From NCBI RefSeq assembly GCF_963678635.1, contig NC_087070.1, positions 31,661,704 through 31,725,703 of the forward strand: 64,000 nt of DNA, in the 5' to 3' direction. The stretch's first letter is position 1, and each line of letters opens with the position of its first letter. The notes below the pieces were generated by a model. The model saw only the letters and a program-made list of their open reading frames with translations. It had not been told where the DNA came from and did not search any database. This DNA comes from Symsagittifera roscoffensis (taxonomy: Eukaryota > Xenacoelomorpha > Acoela > Convolutidae). The position numbers and the translations under genes were made by a program. This document shows, one piece after another, positions 33,127-47,200 of this stretch.

Positions 33127-33819
33127 TTTGTATCTTGGTTATTTGACAGTTGATTCGTATATCGGTCGGCTTGTCGGTACGTTGAGTGTCGTATCGGTTT
33201 TTTGTCGATATTCTTGTCGGTTTTGTTTATCGGAATTGTTTCAGGTAAAATAATGAATGAATTTAGAAGATTTTCAAACTGAATTTGAAAGAAGTGCAGT
33301 GAATAATGAATAGAGGGTGTTAGTTAAGTTGTCCATATCCGTGGAATTACTAATTTGCTTAATTGAGACATTAATTGTGGATTCTGCTGTGATTTTTAAC
33401 TTGGCCTAACCGGCTTGGTCAAACTTATCGAAACAATAATGAGCTTCATAGCCTGAAAATTGGTTCGATACTTTTTAAGCCGTCAAGTAAATAGTCACTA
33501 ATTGTTTCCTGAGTTTGATTAATTGGATATTCAAGTGAATAGATTTCATAATCCGTGATTATCATACGCTCCTCAAATGGTTAACTATAGTAATATACCA
33601 TTTTTTCGTGTGTTTTTTAACTTAGCAAGTTTTTTATTCGTTTTTGGAAACAAATGCGGTCAATCATATCTATTTCACTATTTTTTACGCAATCGTACAG
33701 TTTTCGAATCAGACCACCCGCTTAAAACTAATTTGACGAAAAGTAAAATAAAAATTCTATTTTTTAAGACTATGTTCGGAATATTCTGTGCTACTTACAT
33801 AGTAACTGGCTATTCAATT
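33127..33819. other. Gap upstream of the large gene, with an R4 fragment
   Basis: This is the presumed 5' flank of the minus-strand gene. No promoter element could be assigned. 33770-33830 is a reversed R4 dispersed-repeat piece (compare 35455-35515). A phrase near TCGGTCGGCTTGTCGGTACG (33160-33180) recurs loosely within about 60 bp. Confidence 0.35.
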
Positions 33820-34105
33820 TTATGCAGATGTATAAACCCATAGCAGATTTTCGGTTGTTGTTATTTTGAGCCTAGGGCATCAATATTGTGAAAAATTCCG
33901 GCAAAAAAGAATTTTTTAAAAGCTTCTAAGTTTGGGCTCATGAAGAGATTTTGGGATCATCTGAGCTATCCAAATTCGTGGCAGTTGTATAAACGGATGG
34001 CAGATGTTTCGGTTGTTGTAACTTTAAGCCTAGGACAACAATGTTCTGAAAAATTCCGTCAAAAAAGAATATTTTTGAAACTTCTAAGCTTATCTAAAAA
34101 AATCA
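33820..34105 (+). repeat. Two-copy ~158-bp tandem repeat
   Basis: 33820-33977 and 33978-34105 align with offset 158: 'TTGTATAAAC', 'TCGGTTGTTGT', 'AGCCTAGG', 'AAAAATTCCG', 'CAAAAAAGAAT', 'CTTCTAAG'. The left breakpoint of the 7.66 kb duplication (34063) lies inside the second unit. Confidence 0.7.
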
Positions 34106-36389
34106 ACTTCTACAAAAAGTCTGTCACATCCTCCAAAGTTGTAAGGAAGTTTTCATTTATCCATTCACAGTTAACAGTAAGGTCCATAATAAGTAAACTG
34201 AAACTGTAAATAGTGAACTCTTTACTGGAATGAAAGTAATTATGATAGCTCTTTCGAGTATGTAATTAAGGTTATATCAAAGTTTTTGAAAACTTGAACC
34301 CTTCAAAACGGCGGGCCACAACCAAGATAAGTTAGGAAATATACAATTTAGGAAAAACAAAATGCTGTTATGAGGAAATTATGATTGAATTATCTAATGA
34401 AAAAACCTGCAAAAATTATTGGCTTATTTGAGTTTACAGATCAGTTTCGCCCAGTTATTACAGATCAATTTGAGTTTTGGCCTGGCTGAAATCTAATTCT
34501 GCTCTGGTTGGTCTAACTATTCACATGTGTATTTTCTTCAGCGTGTAACTGTGAGGAATTGTTTGTTTTTTTTTCTCCTGCTAATCGGTTGAACTTACAG
34601 ACTTTATTTTGTGAAAGAGCAAACAATCATCGTGTTCAGAATAAGACCTCATTAAACCCAAATTTGGTCAAATATTTATGGAAAAAAGGCAGGAAATTGG
34701 CGAAATTCTGAAAATCAGTTACTTCTGAGTACTCTGTGCCATTTTTTTAAATCCAATCGTTGAGTGTAATTCAATCAATCTAACAAAAAAATTTTTCAGT
34801 CAATCTAACAAAACATTAGTTTCACCTTAAAATTCTTCTAATTTTCGACAAACATGAATAATTTTTCGACAATGTTATATGTCATCTAGTGAAACTATTT
34901 CTAATTCTTACGCACTCAACATGAAAAAAGAATGAAATTGAAAAAAAAGCGTTCAAATCGTTCAAAAAAACGGCCAAATCGAAGGGGGTGGTTTTTTGCA
35001 TTGCAATACAAATCTGTAACTGAATGTCATCTAATTTTTCTTAGTTTGGTCTGTTTATTAAGGAAAAAGCAAAAAGCGCAAATAAATTGGATCTCGGTGA
35101 CTTAAACGGTTCTTTGCAATTCAATTCATTTAGATGGTTGAATGTCTGTGTCTTGAGTAGCGATTATGTTTTTTATTATCACTTTGATTAAGGCCAAAAA
35201 AATTAAAAAGCGTTTCTGTTATTTCATTAAATACTGTAATTGACACTGTTTTTTATAAAATAGAATTTCAGTAAAGTTTCAAAACACGGATTGCTGAGTA
35301 ATCAAAACCAAAGAAAATACAAAAAGATATCAATACGTATCAAATGTTGAATGTTAACTGGAAAAATTGAGAGCTGAAAAAGTGAAATGAAATGTGTTTC
35401 ATCCCATTTATAGTAATCCATGACATAGTACTATCAAATTCAAAAAACAAACAAAGATAGGCGGTTACTGCGCAAGTACCACAGAATGTTCCACACAGAC
35501 TTTGAAAACAAACAGATTCTTTTTTTTTCAAACTAGTGTTTTTTCTGCTTGATGTGAGTGATGAAATGATCTGGAAAAAAAATACAACTCAGGCATTTTC
35601 AAAAATCACAGCAAGACAAGCAAACTGGACAACAGGGTTTGAAGAAAAATTACTACAAAAATACAGAAAAAAAATACATTTTTTTAAAATTGAAAAACCA
35701 TTTTTTTGAAATTTTGAAATTCATGATTCTCAAAAGGACGCTCATAAAACTCCAAAACTAATTATACTTGAGTCAAAATAAAATCCAGAATAGATAAGCT
35801 ATTTTAAACGACATAAACTAAAGACAAGTAACCATGCTCGCTCGCTGTACTCGCTCGAAATTAGACGAAAAATCAAAAAAAAATCACAGCTATTTTTGAA
35901 AAAAATTTTGGAAACTTTTTGCTGTCGTTCGAATCAGGACTAAAACCCAATCTACCCATTCGACAATTATATGTGATGTTTTTTGTTTTTCCTGAATTTG
36001 CGTGGAAAACAAAAAAAAACAAAAAGAAAAAACAACTTAAACGCACCTGATTACAAAGTTTCGCCCAGTTTTTCGAATGGTGGAAAAAACGGTTGCCTGG
36101 CAGATCCCACAGAATCTTGAGACTACTGCCATTGATAAAAGTCAGAAAACAAAGGGTTTTCAACCGTTTTTGTTGTTCCTTATGACAAAGGGAGGCCAGA
36201 AACTTAGCTTTTTTAGTTATGACACAACTAATTGCTGCATATTTAAGCTATTGTAAACAGCCTAAATTAAGCATGAATTAGAATGCTTGCGCGAACTAAT
36301 TCAAAAAATCACAAATTTCAAAACTGTTTTTCTCAACACTGGCAACATTTTTCAAGAGGTTTTTAATGTCATCCAAGTCACGACTAAAT

Positions 36390-36550
36390 ATTGTAGCAAA
36401 GAGAAGGGCTCTCAGAAATTTTACAAGTGCAATTTTGGAAGAATGGTTCCAAAATAATTAATGAACCATTTTTGAGGGAAGAACTATTTAAAATGTTTCT
36501 GCCAAAATTGCACTTGTGAAATTTTTGAGAGCCCTTCTCTTTGCTACAAT
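36390..36550. mobile_element. 161-bp MITE with ~45-bp terminal inverted repeats (unit 1)
   Basis: The left end, from ATTGTAGCAAAGAGAAGGGC, is complementary to the right end, ending GCCCTTCTCTTTGCTACAAT, for about 45 bp with three or so mismatches. The ~60-bp middle has no coding potential. TAAAT occurs next to the left end and one base from the right end, a possible imperfect target duplication. Confidence 0.8.
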
Positions 36551-39500
36551 GTAAATGTACTCAGGACTAAAAAAAATGATTTTTTGTTTCGAGCATAATG
36601 CAAGCTTAACATAGATATTGTTCAGGTCCAAAATTATGATCAAGGATAACCAAAAAAGATTCCGGCCATTGTCTTTAAACGTTTAGTTCTTTCTGCGTGG
36701 TGTAATAAAAGTATCGGACATATAGCATCTTTGGCAATCATAAATATGACTAAAAACACAAAACAAAAACTTATTTTTTTTAAAACTCAAAGTTGCAGTT
36801 TTTGAAAATTTTGTTCTCAAAATGATGTTACTAAAACGGAGACTGATTATACGTGAGTTTAAAAAAAATTAAAAGTAAATAAATTTTTTGTAAACGGCTT
36901 AAATGAGGGATAAATAAGCGTGCTGGCTCGCTGTGCTCGCTCGAATTTAGACGAAAATTCAAAATTTTCAAACCGGTTTTTCAACACTGGGAAAAAATTT
37001 TCGAACTTTCCAATGTCGTTTTTGTCACAACTGAAAAGGGTTTAACTAGATATAACACTCAATCAATTCCGCTGATTTTTTGTAGAAAACGAAAAAAAAC
37101 ATCACTCGAATAAAGAGTTCCTCCCCATTTTTCAAATGGTGGCACCAATTCTGTCACGGTTGTTTGTGAGCTCAATTGAAAAAAAGTTGTTGATCGAAAC
37201 TTTTTGTATCAACAAATTGAGAAGTTTACTTAATCAAAAATCACGAAAAACCAGATAGTTGCGATTATGTTGCACCAAACAAAACTCAGATCAAACTTTT
37301 TTGTTCCTCGTTTTGATTCAATCGAAATCAATAAAACTTAGAAATAAAATTTTTGTTGAAGACGAGATAACTTGATTTATATTCCAAAGGTATGCAAACT
37401 TTTTCGAAGAACGGTTTCTATGGCTATACGTATCTTCTATAAGACAATGAGAACTGGTTCAATATTTTTCAATCCAAAAAATGATTTGTGGTCCATCCTG
37501 ACGAATAGGTTGTTAATCGAAACTTTTTGTTACAAATTCTGATGTACCTAATTAAAGATTACAAAAGTCCATTTTGTTGAGATTATATTGCACCAGGTAA
37601 AGTTTTAACAAAAAAATTTTGTTCCTGATTCTGATCGCTTCACATTTAAAAAAATCATGAAATAAAAGGCAGCGAGGGCTTAATATCCATAAATAGCATT
37701 GTGCTGCATCTTAAATCCTCCATACGATGCGCACATTGTGAGAATGAAACAATGAAAACCCTGAAAGTAATTTTCAAAAAAACTTTGGATAAAATAATCA
37801 AGAATGAAGCTGTGAAAACTTTTCAGATCCTGCCTGGTTATAAAGGTATTTTTCTTATTCAAAATTATAAGAAAATTTTTTGACTTTTAAATAAACATTG
37901 CCAAAAGGTGACGCAAATATTCAAGCGACTGTTGTTCGTTTGAGGTTGGAAACGACAGCTAACAAATACATTTTGTCAGTTGCAGTTAAGGGCGAAAAAT
38001 TGAAAAAGAAACATGAAAGTCATTGGATTCATGTTCTCAAAAAATGAAAATCAAATGCTATCAAAAGAAAAAATATTGAGGCTAACAACAGTAGCTAATA
38101 ACAACAGTTTATATGATAGGCTCTCACTGGCAAGAAAATGATATGAGCAAATATCATACGCATGAACTGTTAATACTCGTTTTGAATTTTTCTTAATTTG
38201 TGCATTTCAAACTTTGTATTGTGATGAAATAACGTACAACAAAATCATACCAAAAGGCTGTGCTGCTCTGCTCTAACTAAAAATTTTTTTACAATTAAAA
38301 TTTTTAGATATTTTCCTGTGAACACTGAAAGTGGCCTTACTGAACTTTTTAACCACTTTTTTGTTTGAAAATTCACTTTAATTTTTGGTTTTTTCTAATC
38401 AAAACAATTAAATCATAGTGTCAAGTTGTGCCCTGCTTGTGAAAACAAGAGCGCTCCAGGCCGGATGTGTTAAAGCGGCCTTCGATTCTGGAAAGGGGCT
38501 TACAAATTGGTTATACGAGTTAACTTTTGCGTGCTCGCGATAACGCGTAGATTAAATATAACACTTATTTTTTCATCTTAAATTTTATGGTAAACAAATT
38601 TAAGTTTTTTGGTATCACTTTAGATAAACAATCTGGTCGCAACTGAATCATCAAAATCTGTTTTTCACTTTTCCTAAGCATGTTTAGTGTTTTTGGTTTG
38701 CATACGAGAACAGCATATAAAAAATAGGAATGTAAAAGAAAGACTATTTAGGCCAAGAAGAAGTTCGTGTTTTTGATCTTCTTGTATAAGTTTTTTTTTC
38801 CATCTCATGCCATCAAAGTCATACTAAGCAGTTTAACATGAACACAACAACTGAGCAAACTTGTTTGCAAAATATCAGATCGCTGTCGAAAAACGTAGAC
38901 GAGTTTCAAATTATTTCAACTGTAACGTTTTCTCTGATTTTTTTTTGTTGCACCGAAACCTGGCTTCGGCCAAACTGGAATTTCAACGTTACTAAACTAA
39001 AGGAATAAAAATCTTCAATTGAAAGTCTTCGTAAGCGCAGGATAGGAGGCACTTGTTTATCTATACAAAGTGGAATGATTGTTGAAGAAATAAAAAAAAA
39101 CAGCATTAAGTGTTTAATCATAAAAATTACACAAGCAAAACTAAAAGTACAATTTTTACGTGTGTTTATATAACTCTCAGCTTTGTTATCATGCCTCCTG
39201 GCGATCCAAAATGTTTTGGATAATTTTTTTAAAGTACCATCTAAAAAAAAGTTTTTTGTGGTGATTTGGATTTCATTATTAATGAGAAAAAGCCAAATTT
39301 CTGAATTGATAAGGTTACTTAACCGAAACAATCATTAGCTACAAAACTTACAAGAAAAAAAGAATTTACGATCAAAAAGACTGTACAGATTTTTTTTTCA
39401 TTATAAAAACATTAGTAGCCATAATGAAAATAACTGAAGCTGATCTTTACGGGGTGATTTCAAATACAACATTTTAAACTTGAAAAACTGAACGAACTTT

Positions 39501-41139
39501 TTCCAAAATGCGATTGTGGTACACACTTGAATTGAAATAAAATTTAAAAGGAATAAGCGAGAAACTATGAAAAATTAATCAAATGATTTTTGATGAGCTT
39601 TTCTTGTTGTAAAATTAAAGATCAGAACTAAAATTGAGTCTTTTTGATTCAAAAAAACATCAACTATAAAAACCACCGAGCAATGGGTTCAAAATGAAAA
39701 GAAAATTTTTGAAGAACTGGAACCACATCGGCTCAACATACGTTTGAATCTCAAAAGCAAACTGTTTTTTAAAACGCTGAGTCAGTAAAAAAAATATTAA
39801 AAAACAAATTTTTAATGAAATTCAATATTCTCAGCAAAAAGTTTTCCGTTTGAATAACGACAACACAACATGATAGAAAAAAATAGACGTTGATACACTT
39901 CACAATTTTTTGACAAATAAATAGTCTGTAAACTTAAAACTTCGAAAAAAATAAAATTCAGAAAGCACGTTAATTCAATTTGTGACCAGATGTAACGCAA
40001 ATTGGAAGATCAAACATAAATGAGTCGGTGAAAACCACATTTACCGAATTTTCGCTCTTTAGTCAACCGACTAATCTAACTTAGAAATATTTGAAACGTA
40101 AACCGAACAGCGTTTGAAACTATTTGTTTTAAGAGGATAAAGGAGAACATAGAAAAAAGAAAACAACAACTTCAATTATAAATTTTGTAAAAGAGTTACA
40201 TATCTATGAAATATTGAAATTGCTTTCTAAAAATTTGAGATAAAAGTGCATCACTTCGACCATAGTTCAGAAAGCTGTATTTGTGAGTAAAATTTTGAGT
40301 GAGCAGAAAAATGTGAGTAAAAGTTTGAGTGAGTGAGTGAGTGAGTTCCAGCTAAGCAAACACCTTTGTATACAAATGGTAAAAACTTCAAAAACTGCTA
40401 AAATTAGAAAAACCTCAATTTCGTTTCAAAAAAATTTTCCAATTTTTCACCCTATTCACAGCTGCACAAAACATTAAAAATAGGTCTTCAGTTTTTGAAC
40501 AATTCCATTCTAGGAAAAGAGCAACTGCTAAACTCACTTATGGAGAGATTTTACATCTTAACAAAACTGCTGACAAGGGTAGGTACACTGTTGATTTTTT
40601 CTTCCGTTTTATGTTTTTTAGTTTTTCAACAATTATTTTTCAAAATTATTTATTGATTAACCCAGGATATTAGGAAACAACATATTGAATTACTAGATCA
40701 GAGGCGCCTGATAACTCGCTGCAAAGTTCCACAGCGCTCTTGCGATAAAAATTCATTCGGCTGTACATTTAGTGAATTTTACAGAGATGGAAAATTATTT
40801 AGCAAATTTTTTATTATCCTTATTATTATAACCATAAATCCTATTACTTTGAAACTAAACTTAGAAGGTACTAATCGTAACCAAAATTTGTACTGCAATT
40901 ACCAAAAAATTTAGTTTTATTTCTTCAACAAAAATATCTAAAATTTTGATCTATACATAACTAAGGCAAAAACGAAAAAAAGCTTTCTACAGTTGAATTC
41001 ATTTTGAAAATCAGAAAACCAAAAACCAAAACCAAAATTGCTTATTTAAGTTCTTGTAGTATAGGTTAAGAGAATAGTGGATAAAAAAACTGATAATTTT
41101 TAAAATTATAAATCTAAACTGATTTTTAAGTTTTATCGA

Positions 41140-41703
41140 CAGGTAAGGTTTCGTAACAGGCGGCAGTTCATAACGTAGATTAGGAGGCAAGCACAGAATT
41201 TTGCCCACTATAACTCTCGTTCTAAATATGAGCGCTGCGGAGCGAGGCGGAGCAAGCGGTCAGTCTGTGCCAATGTATCCTTACGAGATGTCGCCTGCTA
41301 TGAACTTTAGCCTGTTACGATTTGTGACGTGCTACCCCGGGTCGAGATCCCGCTCAAAAATTGCTCAAGATTTGAACGGTTTTTGAAAGTTCTATCTAGA
41401 AAAAAAAGCTCAAAAACCGCGCAAAATTTGAACGGTTTGTGAGCGGTTTATCTATAAAAACCGCTCAAAAACCGTTCAAATCTTGCGCGGTTTTTGATCG
41501 TTTTTTTTTAAGATAAACCGCTCAAAAACCGCTCAAACCGCTCATTATGGAGCTAGATTTTGAGCGCAATCGTCTAAAAAAAACCTCTCAAACCGCTCAT
41601 TTCTTGCTTCAAATTGGGTGAAAAATCTCGACTAGGGACAAATTGTCGGCTTTGATGAATTGTCATGTGCCAAGAAACGTGGCCTGTTACGAAATGTCAC
41701 CTG
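41140..41703. mobile_element. Inverted-repeat element with CCGCTCAAA array (unit 1)
   Basis: The left end, CAGGTAAGGTTTCGTAACAG, and the right end, CCTGTTACGAAATGTCACCTG, are imperfect reverse complements. The middle (41340-41610) is a mixed direct and inverted array of AAACCGCTCAAAA with TTTGAACGGTTT and GAGCGGTTT, able to fold extensively. No transposase was seen. Confidence 0.6.
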
Positions 41704-44043
41704 CAACGAAGATTTCCAAAAGAATATTTTTGAAACTTCTAAGCTTATCTAAAAAAATCAACTTCTACAAAAAGTCTGTCACATCCTCCAAAGTTGTAAG
41801 GAAGTTTTCATTTATCCATTCACAGTTAACAGTAAGGTCCATAATAAGTAAACTGAAACTGTAAATAGTGAACTCTTTACTGGAATGAAAGTAATTATGA
41901 TAGCTCTTTCGAGTATGTAATTAAGGTTATATCAAAGTTTTTGAAAACTTGAACCCTTCAAAACGGCGGGCCACAACCAAGATAAGTTAGGAAATATACA
42001 ATTTAGGAAAAACAAAATGCTGTTATGAGGAAATTATGATTGAATTATCTAATGAAAAAACCTGCAAAAATTATTGGCTTATTTGAGTTTACAGATCAGT
42101 TTCGCCCAGTTATTACAGATCAATTTGAGTTTTGGCCTGGCTGAAATCTAATTCTGCTCTGGTTGGTCTAACTATTCACATGTGTATTTTCTTCAGCGTG
42201 TAACTGTGAGGAATTGTTTGTTTTTTTTTCTCCTGCTAATCGGTTGAACTTACAGACTTTATTTTGTGAAAGAGCAAACAATCATCGTGTTCAGAATAAG
42301 ACCTCATTAAACCCAAATTTGGTCAAATATTTATGGAAAAAAGGCAGGAAATTGGCGAAATTCTGAAAATCAGTTACTTCTGAGTACTCTGTGCCATTTT
42401 TTTAAATCCAATCGTTGAGTGTAATTCAATCAATCTAACAAAAAAAATTTTCAGTCAATCTAACAAAACATTAGTTTCACCTTAAAATTCTTCTAATTTT
42501 CGACAAACATGAATAATTTTTCGACAATGTTATATGTCATCTAGTGAAACTATTTCTAATTCTTACGCACTCAACATGAAAAAAGAATGAAATTGAAAAA
42601 AAAGCGTTCAAATCGTTCAAAAAAACGGCCAAATCGAAGGGGGTGGTTTTTTGCATTGCAATACAAATCTGTAACTGAATGTCATCTAATTTTTCTTAGT
42701 TTGGTCTGTTTATTAAGGAAAAAGCAAAAAGCGCAAATAAATTGGATCTCGGTGACTTAAACGGTTCTTTGCAATTCAATTCATTTAGATGGTTGAATGT
42801 CTGTGTCTTGAGTAGCGATTATGTTTTTTATTATCACTTTGATTAAGGCCAAAAAAATTAAAAAGCGTTTCTGTTATTTCATTAAATACTGTAATTGACA
42901 CTGTTTTTTATAAAATAGAATTTCAGTAAAGTTTCAAAACACGGATTGCTGAGTAATCAAAACCAAAGAAAATACAAAAAGATATCAATACGTATCAAAT
43001 GTTGAATGTTAACTGGAAAAATTGAGAGCTGAAAAAGTGAAATGAAATGTGTTTCATCCCATTTATAGTAATCCATGACATAGTACTATCAAATTCAAAA
43101 AACAAACAAAGATAGGCGGTTACTGCGCAAGTACCACAGAATGTTCCACACAGACTTTGAAAACAAACAGATTCTTTTTTTTTCAAACTAGTGTTTTTTC
43201 TGCTTGATGTGAGTGATGAAATGATCTGGAAAAAAATACAACTCAGGCATTTTCAAAAATCACAGCAAGACAAGCAAACTGGACAACAGGGTTTGAAGAA
43301 AAATTACTACAAAAATACAGAAAAAAAATACATTTTTTTAAAATTGAAAAACCATTTTTTTGAAATTTTGAAATTCATGATTCTCAAAAGGACGCTCATA
43401 AAACTCCAAAACTAATTATACTTGAGTCAAAATAAAATCCAGAATAGATAAGCTATTTTAAACGACATAAACTAAAGACAAGTAACCATGCTCGCTCGCT
43501 GTACTCGCTCGAAATTAGACGAAAAATCAAAAAAAAATCACAGCTATTTTTGAAAAAAATTTTGGAAACTTTTTGCTGTCGTTCGAATCAGGACTAAAAC
43601 CCAATCTACCCATTCGACAATTATATGTGATGTTTTTTGTTTTTCCTGAATTTGCGTGGAAAACAAAAAAAAACAAAAAGAAAAAACAACTTAAACGCAC
43701 CTGATTACAAAGTTTCGCCCAGTTTTTCGAATGGTGGAAAAAACGGTTGCCTGGCAGATCCCACAGAATCTTGAGACTACTGCCATTGATAAAAGTCAGA
43801 AAACAAAGGGTTTTCAACCGTTTTTGTTGTTCCTTATGACAAAGGGAGGCCAGAAACTTAGCTTTTTTAGTTATGACACAACTAATTGCTGCATATTTAA
43901 GCTATTGTAAACAGCCTAAATTAAGCATGAATTAGAATGCTTGCGCGAACTAATTCAAAAAATCACAAATTTCAAAACTGTTTTTCTCAACACTGGCAAC
44001 ATTTTTCAAGAGGTTTTTAATGTCATCCAAGTCACGACTAAAT

Positions 44044-44204
44044 ATTGTAGCAAAGAGAAGGGCTCTCAGAAATTTTACAAGTGCAATTTTGGAAGAATGG
44101 TTCCAAAATAATTAATGAACCATTTTTGAGGGAAGAACTATTTAAAATGTTTCTGCCAAAATTGCACTTGTGAAATTTTTGAGAGCCCTTCTCTTTGCTA
44201 CAAT
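44044..44204. mobile_element. 161-bp MITE (unit 2 copy)
   Basis: Copy of the 36390-36550 element carried along in the tandem duplication; it is not an independent insertion. Confidence 0.8.
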
Positions 44205-47200
44205 GTAAATGTACTCAGGACTAAAAAAAATGATTTTTTGTTTCGAGCATAATGCAAGCTTAACATAGATATTGTTCAGGTCCAAAATTATGATCAAGGA
44301 TAACCAAAAAAGATTCCGGCCATTGTCTTTAAACGTTTAGTTCTTTCTGCGTGGTGTAATAAAAGTATCGGACATATAGCATCTTTGGCAATCATAAATA
44401 TGACTAAAAAACACAAAACAAAAACTTATTTTTTTTAAAACTCAAAGTTGCAGTTTTTGAAAATTTTGTTCTCAAAATGATGTTACTAAAACGGAGACTG
44501 ATTATACGTGAGTTTAAAAAAAATTAAAAGTAAATAAATTTTTTGTAAACGGCTTAAATGAGGGATAAATAAGCGTGCTGGCTCGCTGTGCTCGCTCGAA
44601 TTTAGACGAAAATTCAAAATTTTCAAACCGGTTTTTCAACACTGGGAAAAAATTTTCGAACTTTCCAATGTCGTTTTTGTCACAACTGAAAAGGGTTTAA
44701 CTAGATATAACACTCAATCAATTCCGCTGATTTTTTGTAGAAAACGAAAAAAAACATCACTCGAATAAAGAGTTCCTCCCCATTTTTCAAATGGTGGCAC
44801 CAATTCTGTCACGGTTGTTTGTGAGCTCAATTGAAAAAAAGTTGTTGATCGAAACTTTTTGTATCAACAAATTGAGAAGTTTACTTAATCAAAAATCACG
44901 AAAAACCAGATAGTTGCGATTATGTTGCACCAAACAAAACTCAGATCAAACTTTTTTGTTCCTCGTTTTGATTCAATCGAAATCAATAAAACTTAGAAAT
45001 AAAATTTTTGTTGAAGACGAGATAACTTGATTTATATTCCAAAGGTATGCAAACTTTTTCGAAGAACGGTTTCTATGGCTATACGTATCTTCTATAAGAC
45101 AATGAGAACTGGTTCAATATTTTTCAATCCAAAAAATGATTTGTGGTCCATCCTGACGAATAGGTTGTTAATCGAAACTTTTTGTTACAAATTCTGATGT
45201 ACCTAATTAAAGATTACAAAAGTCCATTTTGTTGAGATTATATTGCACCAGGTAAAGTTTTAACAAAAAAATTTTGTTCCTGATTCTGATCGCTTCACAT
45301 TTAAAAAAATCATGAAATAAAAGGCAGCGAGGGCTTAATATCCATAAATAGCATTGTGCTGCATCTTAAATCCTCCATACGATGCGCACATTGTGAGAAT
45401 GAAACAATGAAAACCCTGAAAGTAATTTTCAAAAAAACTTTGGATAAAATAATCAAGAATGAAGCTGTGAAAACTTTTCAGATCCTGCCTGGTTATAAAG
45501 GTATTTTTCTTATTCAAAATTATAAGAAAATTTTTTGACTTTTAAATAAACATTGCCAAAAGGTGACGCAAATATTCAAGCGACTGTTGTTCGTTTGAGG
45601 TTGGAAACGACAGCTAACAAATACATTTTGTCAGTTGCAGTTAAGGGCGAAAAATTGAAAAAGAAACATGAAAGTCATTGGATTCATGTTCTCAAAAAAT
45701 GAAAATCAAATGCTATCAAAAGAAAAAATATTGAGGCTAACAACAGTAGCTAATAACAACAGTTTATATGATAGGCTCTCACTGGCAAGAAAATGATATG
45801 AGCAAATATCATACGCATGAACTGTTAATACTCGTTTTGAATTTTTCTTAATTTGTGCATTTCAAACTTTGTATTGTGATGAAATAACGTACAACAAAAT
45901 CATACCAAAAGGCTGTGCTGCTCTGCTCTAACTAAAAATTTTTTTACAATTAAAATTTTTAGATATTTTCCTGTGAACACTGAAAGTGGCCTTACTGAAC
46001 TTTTTAACCACTTTTTTGTTTGAAAATTCACTTTAATTTTTGGTTTTTTCTAATCAAAACAATTAAATCATAGTGTCAAGTTGTGCCCTGCTTGTGAAAA
46101 CAAGAGCGCTCCAGGCCGGATGTGTTAAAGCGGCCTTCGATTCTGGAAAGGGGCTTACAAATTGGTTATACGAGTTAACTTTTGCGTGCTCGCGATAACG
46201 CGTAGATTAAATATAACACTTATTTTTTCATCTTAAATTTTATGGTAAACAAATTTAAGTTTTTTGGTATCACTTTAGATAAACAATCTGGTCGCAACTG
46301 AATCATCAAAATCTGTTTTTCACTTTTCCTAAGCATGTTTAGTGTTTTTGGTTTGCATACGAGAACAGCATATAAAAAATAGGAATGTAAAAGAAAGACT
46401 ATTTAGGCCAAGAAGAAGTTCGTGTTTTTGATCTTCTTGTATAAGTTTTTTTTTCCATCTCATGCCATCAAAGTCATACTAAGCAGTTTAACATGAACAC
46501 AACAACTGAGCAAACTTGTTTGCAAAATATCAGATCGCTGTCGAAAAACGTAGACGAGTTTCAAATTATTTCAACTGTAACGTTTTCTCTGATTTTTTTT
46601 TGTTGCACCGAAACCTGGCTTCGGCCAAACTGGAATTTCAACGTTACTAAACTAAAGGAATAAAAATCTTCAATTGAAAGTCTTCGTAAGCGCAGGATAG
46701 GAGGCACTTGTTTATCTATACAAAGTGGAATGATTGTTGAAGAAATAAAAAAAAACAGCATTAAGTGTTTAATCATAAAAATTACACAAGCAAAACTAAA
46801 AGTACAATTTTTACGTGTGTTTATATAACTCTCAGCTTTGTTATCATGCCTCCTGGCGATCCAAAATGTTTTGGATAATTTTTTTTAAAGTACCATCTAA
46901 AAAAAAGTTTTTTGTGGTGATTTGGATTTCATTATTAATGAGAAAAAGCCAAATTTCTGAATTGATAAGGTTACTTAACCGAAACAATCATTAGCTACAA
47001 AACTTACAAGAAAAAAAGAATTTACGATCAAAAAGACTGTACAGATTTTTTTTTCATTATAAAAACATTAGTAGCCATAATGAAAATAACTGAAGCTGAT
47101 CTTTACGGGGTGATTTCAAATACAACATTTTAAACTTGAAAAACTGAACGAACTTTTTCCAAAATGCGATTGTGGTACACACTTGAATTGAAATAAAATT

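Larger units (their letters stand above)
34063..41717 (+). repeat. 7,655-bp tandem duplication, unit 1
   Basis: The unit matches 41718-49378 base for base apart from scattered single-base changes and short indels (offset drifts only between 7654 and 7661). Corresponding landmarks lie 7655-7656 bp apart throughout. The unit holds no recognisable gene; its longest frame (38906-39331, minus) lacks motifs. It contains a MITE (36390-36550), an R4 fragment (35455-35515), a degenerate ~1.1-kb internal repeat (the phrase GCTCGCTGTRCTCGCTCGAA at about 35833 and 36925) and an inverted-repeat element at its right end (41140-41703). Confidence 0.95.

Noticed and set aside
35873-36163. 96-codon minus frame present in both duplication units
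   Set aside because: Identical because the DNA is duplicated; Phe/Lys-rich homopolymer translation without motifs.
38450-38540. tRNA-like G/C-richer segment with TTCGATTC
   Set aside because: The flanks of the putative T-loop do not pair and no acceptor stem or anticodon arm could be drawn on either strand.
38906-39331. 141-codon minus frame in duplication unit 1
   Set aside because: The matching frame in unit 2 (46561-46776) is cut to 71 codons by an indel and the sequence is AT-driven, so it is unlikely to be coding.
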